Origin: Salisapilia sapeloensis
Taxonomy: Eukaryota > Oomycota > Peronosporomycetes > Peronosporales > Salisapiliaceae
NCBI GenBank assembly: GCA_023334545.1
Contig: JAADVB010000041.1
Coordinates: forward strand, 1 to 64,000
DNA length: 64,000 nt
Reading direction: 5' to 3'
Shown: piece by piece, positions 41,501 to 53,400 of the stretch
Layout: each line of letters starts with the position of its first letter
Numbering within the stretch: the stretch's first letter is position 1
The notes under the pieces: generated by a model
What the model was told of the DNA's origin: nothing
Seen by the model: only the letters and a program-made list of their open reading frames with translations
The model's database searches: none
Position numbers and translations under genes: made by a program

Positions 41501-44500
41501 ATCCAGCGCTACTGGCTGTCCGGTAGCGGTGCATGTAGTGACGCGTTTTGCTGAGGAACAGCGTGAGGAAGTGTGTACGGGCAACTTGGTTCGGCTGATG
41601 CTCGCTGAAATACAGTAGAAGCATGGGAAGAATGACTCGCGTCTTCCCTCGACCCATGTTGAGCTGACAGATTGGACCTCAGTTCTCGATTAAATGCTTG
41701 GCGTTCACATACTGCCCACGTCGAATCTGGATGCAGCCTTCTACTTCAAATGGCAGCCATAATCGGTGCTCTTTACTGTCCCATTCACGGACACAATGCA
41801 AGTCGTCGATAAAGTGCTGGAGAGACACCAATAGCAAATGCACTCCACGATACTTAAACTGATCCAATTCGTCTTTAAGGACCCACAACTCGCTGAACGT
41901 CATACTGCATGCTAAAAGTTCACGCAATCTTGGTAATTAAGCTTGGGCGCTAGACGCTGAAGTCTTAGCAGATCAAACGAGCGTCGTACGATGTCCACCG
42001 CTATCAACTTGGGTGCGCAGTTTGCACTAGCCAGCAACCGGTCGCGATCACTGCCTTTATCATGTGTGAAAGCTTCACGTAAATAATTCTCCATATCCGA
42101 TCGGTGCGCTCGTACTTTGTCCAGACACTTTCGGACTACTTCTAGAATTTAAGGAAGCTCTACCGAGATCATTAGATGGCCATGATTGTGCCAAGGATAC
42201 CAACTGTCCACTAGCTCTGCTTGCATTTCACGACCCATTTGGCTACGTGCTATTTCAGACACTGGAAACTCTCTAGACTTGCTGTTTACATGCAGGTTCA
42301 CCAATGCAGCCAACTCCTTTTCGACCTCCTTGATAAACGAGTGATCAACAAGTGGTGAAGAAACTGCTAAAGATATCACCTTGCTATGCAGTTTCGACTT
42401 CACACTCGTCATGGCATGACCCAGGATCTTTTGCCTTTTCCGCAAACTGAAGTGACAACGAAGTCAATTACATACTAGAGTCGTGGCTCACATGGCGTGG
42501 TATCAGTCTTTCTGGTCAACGTACCAACATTTTAGGTTATCATTATCCTGCATTCCAGACAAAAACGCATTCCAGTTATTCTCGACGAGTAGATGTTCGA
42601 TATAGATCGGAGTTATGGGCTTTGTGTATCCGAATTTGACCAAATTTTACAACAGGCTCACTTTTATTGATAAGGCCGGCTATTTCGACATACACGCAAC
42701 GTTTGCAACGCTGCTTCCATGCCCATCATGTTAGGCTGAGCATTGGGTAATGATGTGCTTGAACTGGCGTACAACACCGCTAGTTGTAGTCTCACGCATA
42801 TAAATTCAGCCACAAATGTCTTCAAACGCGGATGCTCATCATATACAACATAGTCAAGCTATGCGTCACAAGCAGTGGGTACTTCGACATCTACCATGCC
42901 ATGCGCGCCGATGCACAAAATTCCAGCGGGCACCAGAATCCGCAATTGTGGGGAATTTTAATCCTCACTATCGAACGGTCGAACAACGAGGCATCGCCGA
43001 AATCGGGAAATGCAACCATCAAGCTGCTGATTGGTATCCAATTAGTCTCCTCTAATATTGATCGGCTCCAGCTGACTATGTTTTGACAGCTCGAAACTTA
43101 GATTGTACCGGGGCAGGTCGACTTTGAACGACTTTGCAGGTGTAAGCTTATAGTGCATGAATTCTAGCGACTCAAATTTCCCAAGTGCACCGCACACACT
43201 CACTTTATCGCGCACCAGTGCGGTGTATGTGTCTCATCTCTTCATCACATCAGACACTGGCCAGTCCTTCTCCGCACGAGGTACTTCATAGCAAAAACTT
43301 TTTCCGTTATTGCCGAACTGTATGATGTAGTAGACAGATCGCTCCAGAGCAGACTTTGGACGAAACACGACGCAGCTTTCATCCACAGAGTACCGATGGG
43401 AATACAGCTCATACAACCGTGGTGGGTACGTACGCTTCAACTTCTTGCGCATATCTCGCTTACAAAGCCGGAACGTGTCACACGAAAAATCTCCAATGTC
43501 GCTCTCTTCGAACAAAAGATCAGTCGCTTCCAAACTCGCAATCTTATTGTAGCGTTTTCCGATACGACGGATTGATCTGAATGTACTCTTGTTCCTTGAT
43601 ACTTCAAAGCCACGGTCACCAAAAAGCTCTTGAAATTGTGTCATCTTTCGAGTCTAAGAACGGAAAATTCCAGGCTCGGTACCATTTGTCAACACAATCC
43701 CATTCAGCAGATTGAGAGCATAGTGTGTCATGGATTGTGTGTCATACGCTTCAAAACTTGCCGATAGGTCTTTCGTTGTGTTGGCTCTAGACTCAATGGC
43801 AGTCCACAACAAATCATTTGGTACACTCCCGTTTACGAGTTTCATAAGAGACTTCAGAAACTGAGAGCGTCGACCAATTGATTCATAGAATAGTATATCC
43901 AAATTAGTCGTCCAGTTTATATTGTTTAATACGCAGACGCCGTGACGCGCCAAGATTTCTTCGGTCTCCGCTTTCATTGTCTGAATTGAAGCCCAAAGCG
44001 ATGTGTCACCAGAAAACGTTTGGCATTATAGAAGAGCACAATCAACTAACAGATATCATTACATTAGAGAGCGTTTGGCGAACTCGCGGACATACTTATA
44101 GTAGCGTAACCGTACAAGACACACTCTATTGCGCGTAATTTAGCAACTTCAGTTGCCTTGTAGATCTTCATCGAGGCGCACTCTGCTGGACAAATCTCAA
44201 GCCACTTGTGACACATAGCAACATACTCGCGGACAACCGGAATTGCGCCATCATGGTACTGAGAGAGCCACCCAGTGAGCTCACTCAGCAATGACATCGA
44301 CTTAAAGCTGCGAGATATATGCGATAAGGCCTCTGTCGTGCTCTTGAGTGCGTTCAAGAATACTTCGTATCCATTGTACTTAGTCATATCAAACTTTCTC
44401 AGCACCGCAGATCAATCTTAATTCGATAGCTCACCAACGTGGTAAATAGCTTGCTAAATCACCGCTTTTACTGCCGGATGTTCCCAATGCAGCTTGTTTT

Positions 44501-47500
44501 CCATTACAGCAGCACAAACTTTTCGCATCTGCTGATTCGGAAAAGCTCGCAGGGACCCCATTGCAATAAATGAATGACGCTCAAAATCTTCCTCAGGTAT
44601 CACATCAAACTTTGCATACGGGTAGTTACCACGGCTTCTGCTAACAGACGCATTTATTGTCCATTGAAGCTCCTCGCATGCTTTCAGCATTTCCGGCGTG
44701 AAGTTATTAACCGAGGATTTTCTTGCAATGTTGAACCGGTCGACAAAAGTGCCATCTCCACCTGCCCATTTCAATTCTAATCCGCTTGCCGAAGGGTACG
44801 AAACACATCGTTCAGTAACATCATCAAGCGCATCTACTTCTTCAATCCAGTGTGGCCCATAGCGATCAGGCTATTCGAGGTTTCAAGAAACGATCTTGAA
44901 AGAATTGGTGTGGAGCGAAAGATGACTATTCGTATTAACGGGACTACGCCAGTCTAGGCTGTACATGGATAATTCACTTAGCGACGAAGCGAGTGATCAT
45001 TAGAGTCCATTCAGAAATGACCGAGTAGCTCAATCACTCGTACAATTTTACGGCAGAGTAGTGCCTGAAATTCCTGGGTTTCCATAGAAGGTAGTGGGTT
45101 AGTGATAAATTGTGGCATTTCTCTCGCATTTCTTATAGCTCTTTCAATATGATATATATTTGCCCTCACTGCATGTAAACTGCTTCGAGCATCATTGAGT
45201 GGCCGGGCTGAGTAACGTCGCTGAGGGTGGGCATAAGGTCGAGCATTGAGCAGATCCTGCTCATTTTGATAGTGCTAGTGAGCATCCGGAAGCTGATCTT
45301 CTGCAGCACCTAATTCGACCTTTGAACACTCGACTTCAGCTTTTTTTCTTGAGAACTTTTTCCCGTTGTTACTTCACACAAGTCTCGATGCCTTGCTTCA
45401 CCTTGAGACGCACTCTATCATTCTCTGGGTCCGTTTCTGCCATTCTCTTGCCAAAGTCCAGCGTCCCATGCAGATAGCTCAAGTGAAAGATTGGATCCTT
45501 GCCATTCGTCCACGAGCGCAAGTACGAAGCCACATCATGAAGGGCAGTAACCGCCTCGTTATCCCGCAGCATGAGATGCTCAAGATCCTTGTAATTCAGT
45601 GCTGCGCTGTAATCTTTCGTAAAGGCCCACTTTCGAGCCACTTGCTGGTGTGTCAGAGCAAACGCAATCCAGCAGACAAGTACATGCCGGCTTATTTGCT
45701 TCATAACATCGACGGGGCTTTCAGACAGCTTCTTATTGGCAGCCCTTTTGTCGAAATGCGATGTGTGGTAATTCACAACATTCAGCAAGTCTTCTGCAGA
45801 TGGACCCTCAGGCGATCCAGAGCTATCACAAACACGCCTGGCTTGGATAAAGGTGTATATTTCAATCGCTCGTAGCACTTGCAGAATACGCGTAGTATCG
45901 GCACACTGCTCGGATGCAATGACGCCTACCCGGGTAAAAAGTTCTTGTATAGTACAAGTCGAACCTTCACAAAGGGTAGAGAACTCCAGCATCGGCAGTT
46001 GTCGAGCTTGTACTTTTTCCAGGTCGGGAGGTGTCAAGTAGATTTCTTGATAGCCGAATTCTTCGAGCTCAAAGTGCTTGAATGCCCATGCAGCTTGTTA
46101 TAAGCTGGCCCCAGTGTGGAGTTTGCCACTTGGAATTAAATCCGATGCGAAAAAGTCTTTTAATGTTATCTAATGTCGAACGGATGTGGCCACATCGCTC
46201 CACGAGTGTTTGTACATTGTAGCCGTCATCATGCAATGATACTCCTTTCATAACAACGCGTTGAATCATTTTTTGACATCTTCCAATAGATCCCAAAGTG
46301 GTGAAGGCTACTCATACATAAACAGGTAAATGAAGTTTGTGTACGTCGAAAACACATGAAGGTCAAACATCAGCATCACTTTATCAAAAAGAGCAACATC
46401 TCCAGGCAAGCTCTGTTTCACAGCTGCCCATACCAGTGCCTAGGACGTACCACGTACTTGTCCGCTAGTATAAAGGCCAATGTCAGTCGTACCAGCCCGA
46501 GACCCAGAATAGCCACCGATACGACCTAGTAATGGTTTCATCGCTCGCGTTACTAGGTTCGCAATAAGATGCGACGCCTTCTGATGTCCCAAATCATTTG
46601 CTGCTGCATTTCAATGTGACTTGTGGCGATTTTGTACCTCGCCAGCTCTGACCAAAACGCTTTATAAAACTTTTCCAGCGATGAAATCTCGATTGTATCG
46701 CAATCAATCACGGACATCGACTCAGGTACAGCGGATTGGACTGAGCTTGCAGGTGACAGTACATGAACAACACGTTTCCAGCTATCACGATAGACCAGTC
46801 CCACGTCCATATCGAAAACACTAGCCACCTGAGTCTGAATTACACAGCCGTAATCAGGCATCCAAAGCACACACCGAAACCCACTCTATCTTGAGTCTAG
46901 AAAGTCGTTCTAAACCTCCGCTTTGGGGCGCAGAAGGTCACAAGCAGCTTTCAAAAGCTGCACTTCGTTCGTCAAGAACTGCGCCACTTGGAGATCACAA
47001 TCACTTAACACTGTATTCTCCACTAAAGCTTCCTTGTCTTCCACTACATCGGGGCCTTCTATCGGCTTAATGGGCTTTACAAATCTTGTAAGATGGCTGC
47101 CAAATACTAGCAAGTTTGAGCTGACTGGTCTCAAGATGGACGACGATGCTGAAGCTGTTCCACAAGCAAAATTAGCTTCGTTATATCCGATTCTGACACA
47201 TCCATGGCTCAACACGGGTTGTAGACGTTTTCTCGCAGTCCAGGTTTTTTATCGGCTTGACCTCTAGCTCGCAAGTAGCGGAATTGGCCTTTCCAAACAA
47301 AGGACTGACTGCGTTGAAGTTTAGCGGATGATATCGTTGCACGAGGAAGCTTGGACATGCGTGATAGAGTCTCTTCGCAGGTCCAAACACATGCACCGGG
47401 TTGATTAATGGAACTTCTTTAAAGGGATGTAAAAAGTTCATGAAATAAAAGCCGAGTTCGTGCGTTCCAGGCACACCACAAGACCTGTCTTGTTTAAATC

Positions 47501-48329
47501 GACCAAAATATTTTGGATAGAAGTATATCATAACTACAGTTGTACATTTCGAGCTGAGTGGATAGCATAGTGAAGCTTCGTGTAAAGATATATATATATA
47601 TATATCGCGTAGCGTGTCGGCATGGGTGTATCCAGACAACATATGCGGTTTGAAGGAAGCATCATGCACTCGTAGCTATTGCTCAACGTTTGTAAATTAA
47701 CGTTCGAAACTTTTGTAAATGGTGTTTAGAGGAAACCATTTACCTGCCTTTGCACATATCCACTTAAGAATATCCAAAAGATTGGATGTAGTGACTTTAG
47801 TCCATGACAGCATGAGAAACCCCTTTAGCTCCGTGATGGTAAAGCTGTTTAATCACGCGATAGTGTCCATGCTTGGCTACCGTTTCACTTTTTAAATTAA
47901 AAATACTCGCTTTGAGTGTCTATGAATATGACGGTAATTGGCTTCTAGAAAAATGTGGGGTAGTTTGCATGTTTCCAAGCCTCGAATATCAATATTCGGA
48001 ACAATCAGCTCGAGTGTCTCTCTCGTCATATTGATTGCCGGGTTGAATGGATCAATTGGACAATCCTGTGAACTCGACACGCAAAATGGATTGAAATTCA
48101 CGAGGCTTATGTGATTGCATTCTCCGCTGGCGATTATGCAAGTGTGTAGACTATCGTCTTGATACGAGATTGTTGAGTGAATAGAAATCAAGTCATGTGA
48201 CTGATGTAGTGTCGCTGTTACTGAATAGGTGGCGGCTGAACGGAAATGAAGTATTGCATATTGGTCATTTCGAGATAGCTTTTCCAACATTGGCATGGAA
48301 TCGTTGGTGTTTAGAGCTGATCTCTCCAT
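38515..48329 (-). pseudogene. Decayed giant DUF3638/DUF3645-type protein gene
   Basis: About 9.8 kb of minus-strand fragments that together follow one large protein of the DUF3638/DUF3645 class (usually about 3000 residues, function poorly known, sometimes annotated as a ubiquitin hydrolase). Recognised landmarks are: the LHWEHPAVKAVI-(stop)-QAIYHVGE region near 44,450; the Walker-A-like QLNMGRGKTRVILPML near 41,650; GGGFMMVAPERRLSLKLKRLEY then LLRPE-(stop)-YIDILDQSDALLHYKYH near 41,270; and the FDETRLRAADM-(stop)-LQMK, TLGPEITKDKLMQGAGRLRQ segment near 39,780. At least three in-frame stops (39818-39820, 41275-41277, 44454-44456) interrupt conserved motifs that continue in the same frame, and several frameshifts are present. 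The 5' limit is uncertain: the 145-codon frame at 47,892-48,329 may be its first part or a separate remnant. Confidence 0.75.
47588..47605. repeat. (AT)9 microsatellite
   Basis: Eighteen bases of uninterrupted alternating A and T inside the 5' part of the pseudogene. A small dinucleotide repeat like this inside a former coding region is consistent with relaxed constraint. Confidence 0.9.
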
Positions 48330-48549
48330 CGCATAACCTTTTGCCTATGTTTCTGTCCGTATAAAATCGCCTGATGAGTGAATTTCGTGTCGATACACAT
48401 GCTGATCGCTTGCCATTGTCCCTCATGTAGGCTGACTCAAGCACATGAAAGAAACTCTGGTAGAAGAGCTTGCACTGAAAGAAAAGAGTTACGAAAGAAG
48501 ATGGTCATCCCTCTGCATACTTCAAACGAAATGGAGTATTCGTATAAAT

Positions 48550-49984
48550 CTATATTTTCCCTGACAGGACTGCCTTGGCGTCTGCAATATTCATCTGACA
48601 CATCTTGATCATCTATATTACAAGTATCAAACCATAATCTTCTTCCAGATAAAAATGCACATGCAGTCGTACCTTGTGAAGCTGTTTTGTAAGATACTCG
48701 CCAGCTGCATGAGTATGTAAAGTTTGATTTAAGTATTGGACACTCAAGTTCAACTTCTCAATGGCATACAAATAAAACGCCTCCTTCATAAGAACGTTTC
48801 CTTGCTTCATAAGCTCCTGAATCTTTACCAAGCTATCTTGGAGAGAAACGGAAGTCACCTGCACTATGCCACTACCATGTCTTGTATGACCAGTATCCGA
48901 AGGATCTATCAACCATACCACATTCTTCGTAAGCAGGTATGGTCTGAACGTGGCTAAAAGAAAGCTTACTAGGGTCTGATGATGCCTTCGTGATCTTATT
49001 AGTGCATCTCTCCAATGCAGATGCAGAGTACTCTTCATTTGAATCCTATAAGACATATTGCCTGTAAGCTGTTAAAGAGACATAAAGAGTGATATGATTA
49101 CAAGTTCGACGGCTCGATTGAAATGTACTAGCGCTAGAAGGGTCGCATCTACACGATGAGTTGAGTCTACAGACCATTTGCTTGAATACTCGACTACTTT
49201 GCTTACCCATTCGCTCGAATGCTATTCCACGCAACTTCCATGCTTCTACGCAATGCCCGTGTCGAAGGAGGACTTGTTTCAAGGCATCTGTAGCATCCGC
49301 TAGTCTTTCTCCTTGTAATTCGCAACGGCTGAGTCCCAAATACAGGTCTTTGTACATCGTCTGTAGCATACTGCCAATATCGTTAGCTACACTCGCCTTG
49401 TCTTTAGACGGTGTACTTTTGTCTTTGCAGCATGAATGGCTGTTATGTAGGTCTTCATTCGATTTCGTAGGACAGTTCATGTCCATCTCACGGTCATCCT
49501 GTTGTTCTTGATTTTCTGGAGACGCAAACTTTTTTAAGCGAGGCAAAAGATCTTTTAACTCATCTGCTGCTTCGATTGCTTGTTGCAATAAGCCTCTTGC
49601 CTCTTGTAGATCACCTCCTTTCTCTAGTGCTTTCTCTCCTCGATTACGATTGTCCAAAATCGTTGTCAACAGTTCATGCTTTCTCTGCATGCATGCTGAT
49701 CTTTCTTCCAGCTGCTGAACATCAGCTTCTTTGTTATTTTTGGTACCAACAGTGGTCTTCTGCTTTCTCTTTCTCTTCGCTTTAAGAGCAGCTACTTTGG
49801 CATGCGCAGCCGCCGCCTCAGCTGACCTTTGACTCGACTCGGCAGCTTTTGCTTCTGCAAGTCGTTGTCGCTGCTGCTGTCTACTCTTTTCTTTTTCTTT
49901 CTCCTCTCTTTCTGCCTGTACATCAACTTCTTCTAGCTCCTTATCCACATTAAACCGCTCCCAAGCAGCGTACGATCGCTCCAT
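48550..49984 (-). CDS. TPR-repeat protein with charged N-terminal coiled coil
   Basis: Five exons by phase: 49207-49984, 49102-49148, 48970-49045, 48673-48836 and 48550-48612, giving 375 residues. Residues 1-85 are a highly charged coiled coil rich in Glu, Lys, Gln and Ala (REEKEKEKSRQQQRQRLAEA). Then come helical pairs with TPR spacing: RGEKALEKGGDLQEARGLLQ, MYKDLYLGLSRCELQGERLA with HCVEAWKLRGIAFERM, a small exon LLALVHFNRAVEL, and NVLMKEAFYLYAIEKLNLSV. A short Lys-rich segment follows the coiled coil (about 70-80). It is probably an adaptor or chaperone-associated protein; no specific orthologue was recognised. Confidence 0.72.
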
Positions 49985-50419
49985 GGTCCTCTCGTCGATC
50001 TTTTAAAGCTTGCGCCTTTTCACAGTATGCACATCCAAATGTGAAAATCAACAAATAGACTCCAATAAAAACTTTTGTATCAAAGATGATACTACTACTA
50101 GGTCCTTGTTAATCAAAGTATCGAAGTAATCAACGGAAAGATAAGAAAACACCCTGTACATCCCTTTTTTCAATCATCCTCTAGTAGCTATTAGAAAGGC
50201 ACCGTATTCTTGTAAGAAAGCATGCATGAACTCATCTAGAACTGATCACCGGAAGAGATCAAGCTAAGCTCAGTATGCAAAATACCTAGTCTTTAAACTT
50301 ACTTTTTGTATAGCATACAATTCTCCATATGATTATTTTTACCGCCAAAACGCTTCGCGCCAGTAACCAAAAAGCTACCAGAGGATCAAGCGCATTCAGT
50401 GCCTTCTCTTGAAGCTGAC
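49985..50419. other. Divergent promoter of the TPR and POLA1 genes
   Basis: About 435 nt, AT-rich. No coding exon was recognised; it probably holds promoters for both genes. A GCGCCAG / CGCC-rich patch sits near 50,340-50,365, but no specific site is claimed. Confidence 0.4.
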
Positions 50420-53400
50420 ATGAGTACGCGTCGATCAGCTCGGTCTACACAGTCCGTGGCACCTGGCACGGGTGGCTCAGGACGTAGTAGTGCTTTGGAA
50501 GAAATTAAAAAGCTGCGTGCGAATGGCTCTCAACTGTCTGCGCTGGAGAGCTCGTCTCGCGTTGCATCTTACAAGCCAAGTGAAGATAGCCTCTTTAAAA
50601 CAGTCACGGAAGACGAGTATGAAGAGCTAGTACGCAATCGACGGTCGCAGCTCCCGTTTGTCGAGAATGATGACCATGGCATGGGCTACTTTGACGATGG
50701 CGAAGAGCAGTTCTTTGACTCGAATGACGAATACGATGATGAAGAAATGGTGGATCCGGATGAAGAAGACGGAAAAGGCAAGAAACGTGGTGCGGGTGCA
50801 CTTAGCAGCTCGTACATTCGTCGGGCAAAAAAGTTGCAACGAGCAAAACTTGGTACGAAAGGTGACCAGAAGATCACCAACATGTTCTTTACTTCGCAAA
50901 ATGGAAAGTCAAAAGGTGGCGCAAAAGCTGCTGCTGCAAAAGGCAAGAAGGATATCGATCTGGACAGTATGCTTAACGACTTGACCAGTAATCCGAACGA
51001 ATCGACCTTGTATTATGCGCCGACAACGTCCTACAGCGCGCCCTCAAAGCCCTCTACTACCTACACTCATACGGAAGAGATTGAAGACGAAGAAGACTGG
51101 CAGAACGAGATGAACCAGGACGATGACGTCGTTGTCGACGAAGATGAAGACATGGAACCGCTAGCCAGTCCAGCGACAGTAACAGACGAAGTGGAGATGG
51201 ATAAAGCCAATATCGATGCCGGCACACCTGAAAAGGTTGAACCTATTAAAGAAGAAGCCACTCCCAAGTTGTCGAAGCGAGCTCAGCTGCTGCGTCAGAA
51301 GGCGCACCAGACGCAATTAAAGACCTCCAAGCCGACAATCTCCCACACACAGCCGCCTGTCAAGACAGAAGCAGTCGACAAGGACTCAGCTCCGTACATG
51401 AGCCACGTTCCATCGAACGAAGTTTCAGAGTGGTGGAATCAAAGTAGCACCGACACTCTCGACGTCACAAGTTCGAAGCACCACGCCGAAATCTCGTCGG
51501 ATGCCGTACACTTATTCTGGATGGACGCTGTCGAAGTGCGTGATCGTCCTGGAAAGCTGTATTTAATCGGCAAGAAGCAAAAGGAGGACGGCTCGAACGA
51601 CCTTGAATCCTGCTGTGTCGTCGTGAATGAACTGCCTCGTGTCATGTACCTCGTTCCGAAGCAAAACTTGACCGACATGACGAAAGAAGAGCGTCAGGAA
51701 GCGTGGATGAGCATGCACACTGAAATCCGATCGTTACTCATCCCTTCCTGTATCACTGGGAAAGTGGATCAACAGCGTTTCCAGTCGAAACTCGTGCAAC
51801 GTGACTATGCGTTCGAAGAAAGCGACATTCCACGTGGTAAGAACTGGTATTTAAAAGTACAATACGCAGCCAAGTACCCTGCTCCGGCGTCTCACGTCGT
51901 GGAGAACGGTGGCAAGACGTTTTCTCGTATCTGCGGAGCTTTCACTCGTCCTCTTGAGAACTTTTTAATCAAGCGAAAGCTGCTCGGACCTGGTTGGATC
52001 TCGATCAAGAACGTCGCCAAGTGCAAAGAGTCGACTTCCTTTTGTACATCTGAGTTTGAGACGTTTGATCCGAGCCACGTAGAGCCGCTGCTTGGTCAGT
52101 CCGTGCAATCTCCTCCTCTCAAGGTCGCCAGTCTTAGTGTCAAGACCGTATGTAACCGTACAACTGGCAAGCATGAAGTCGTTGCTTTATCTGCTTTGAC
52201 CGAGAGCAATGTGAATCCGGACGGTAAAGGACACAAGGGAGGACGGAAGCTGTCTCACTTCACGTGCATCCGGCCTCTAGAGAATGGATTCCCTCAAGAG
52301 TACGTGAACAAGGCGATGGAAGACCCTCGCTTCAGTGGTCCAGGTGACAAGCTGCGTGTAGAACCGAATGAACGGGCGATGCTGTCCTACTTTCTCAATC
52401 GACTGCAGCGTGAAGATCCAGACGTGATTGTCGGTCATAATCTCCATAGCTACCTCTTGGATCTCATCGTGTCTCGTATCGATCATTATAAACTCGGAGG
52501 CCTCTGGTCCAAGATCACGCGTCTACGTCGTGGTCGACTCACGCCGTTGAACATGGGCGAAGGATGGAATGAATACCGTCTAGACGATCTCCTAAACGGA
52601 CGACTGCTGTGCGATACCTACGTGTCATCGAAAGAACTGCTTCCATCGCAAAGCGACTACTCGTTAACGTACTTGGTCCAGTCGCAACTTCACAAGACTC
52701 GTGTCGACGTTGAAATGACAGACCTTCCGCAGCTTCTAACATCAGGTGCAGATAACTTTGTCAAGCTCCTGCGGCACACACTTGACGACGGCATGTTCGT
52801 CTTGCAGCTCATGCACTCTCTAGAAGTACTTCCGCTTAGTAAGCAACTCGCCAACCTCTGTGGGTACCTCTGGCCACGTACGTTAGAAGGAAATAAGCGT
52901 TCGGAACGTATGGAGTTCCTCTTACTCCACGAATTCAGTCGAAAGGAACGCAAGTTCCTCATTCCAGACAAGCAACGTCCAAAGGAAAAGAGCAAAAAGA
53001 CTCGAAAGCGAGATCCGGCGTATGCTGGTGGTATGGTCTTTGCGCCTCAGAAAGGTCTGTACGACAATTACGTCGTCCTGCTCGACTTTATGAGTCTTTA
53101 CCCTTCGATCATCCGAGAGTACAACATTTGCTTCACGACCGTCGATCGGAAGCTCCAGTCGGAGGATGAAGAGGTAGAAGTACCGCCACTACCGTCATCT
53201 AACGCAGAGGCAGGCGTCCTCCCAGATGTCTTCAAGCGTCTACTAGAGTCTCGAAAGCAAGTAAAAGCACAGCTAAAGGTTGAGACGAAGAATAATAACG
53301 TCGAAGCAGCCCAGCGTCTCGACATTCGTCAGAAAGCGATTAAACTCACAGCCAACGCCTTGTACGGATGTCTCGGTCTCAAGCACTCGCGCTTCCATGC

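Noticed and set aside
38515-48329. Reassigned stop codons as an explanation for the broken giant gene
   Set aside because: TAA, TAG and TGA all terminate the intact genes nearby at the expected places, and the relic also contains frameshifts, so decay is the simpler explanation.
49985-50419. A CRISPR array, insertion sequence or transposon end anywhere in the window
   Set aside because: No direct repeat series, terminal inverted repeats with transposase, or reverse-transcriptase motif was seen here or elsewhere; the genome is eukaryotic.
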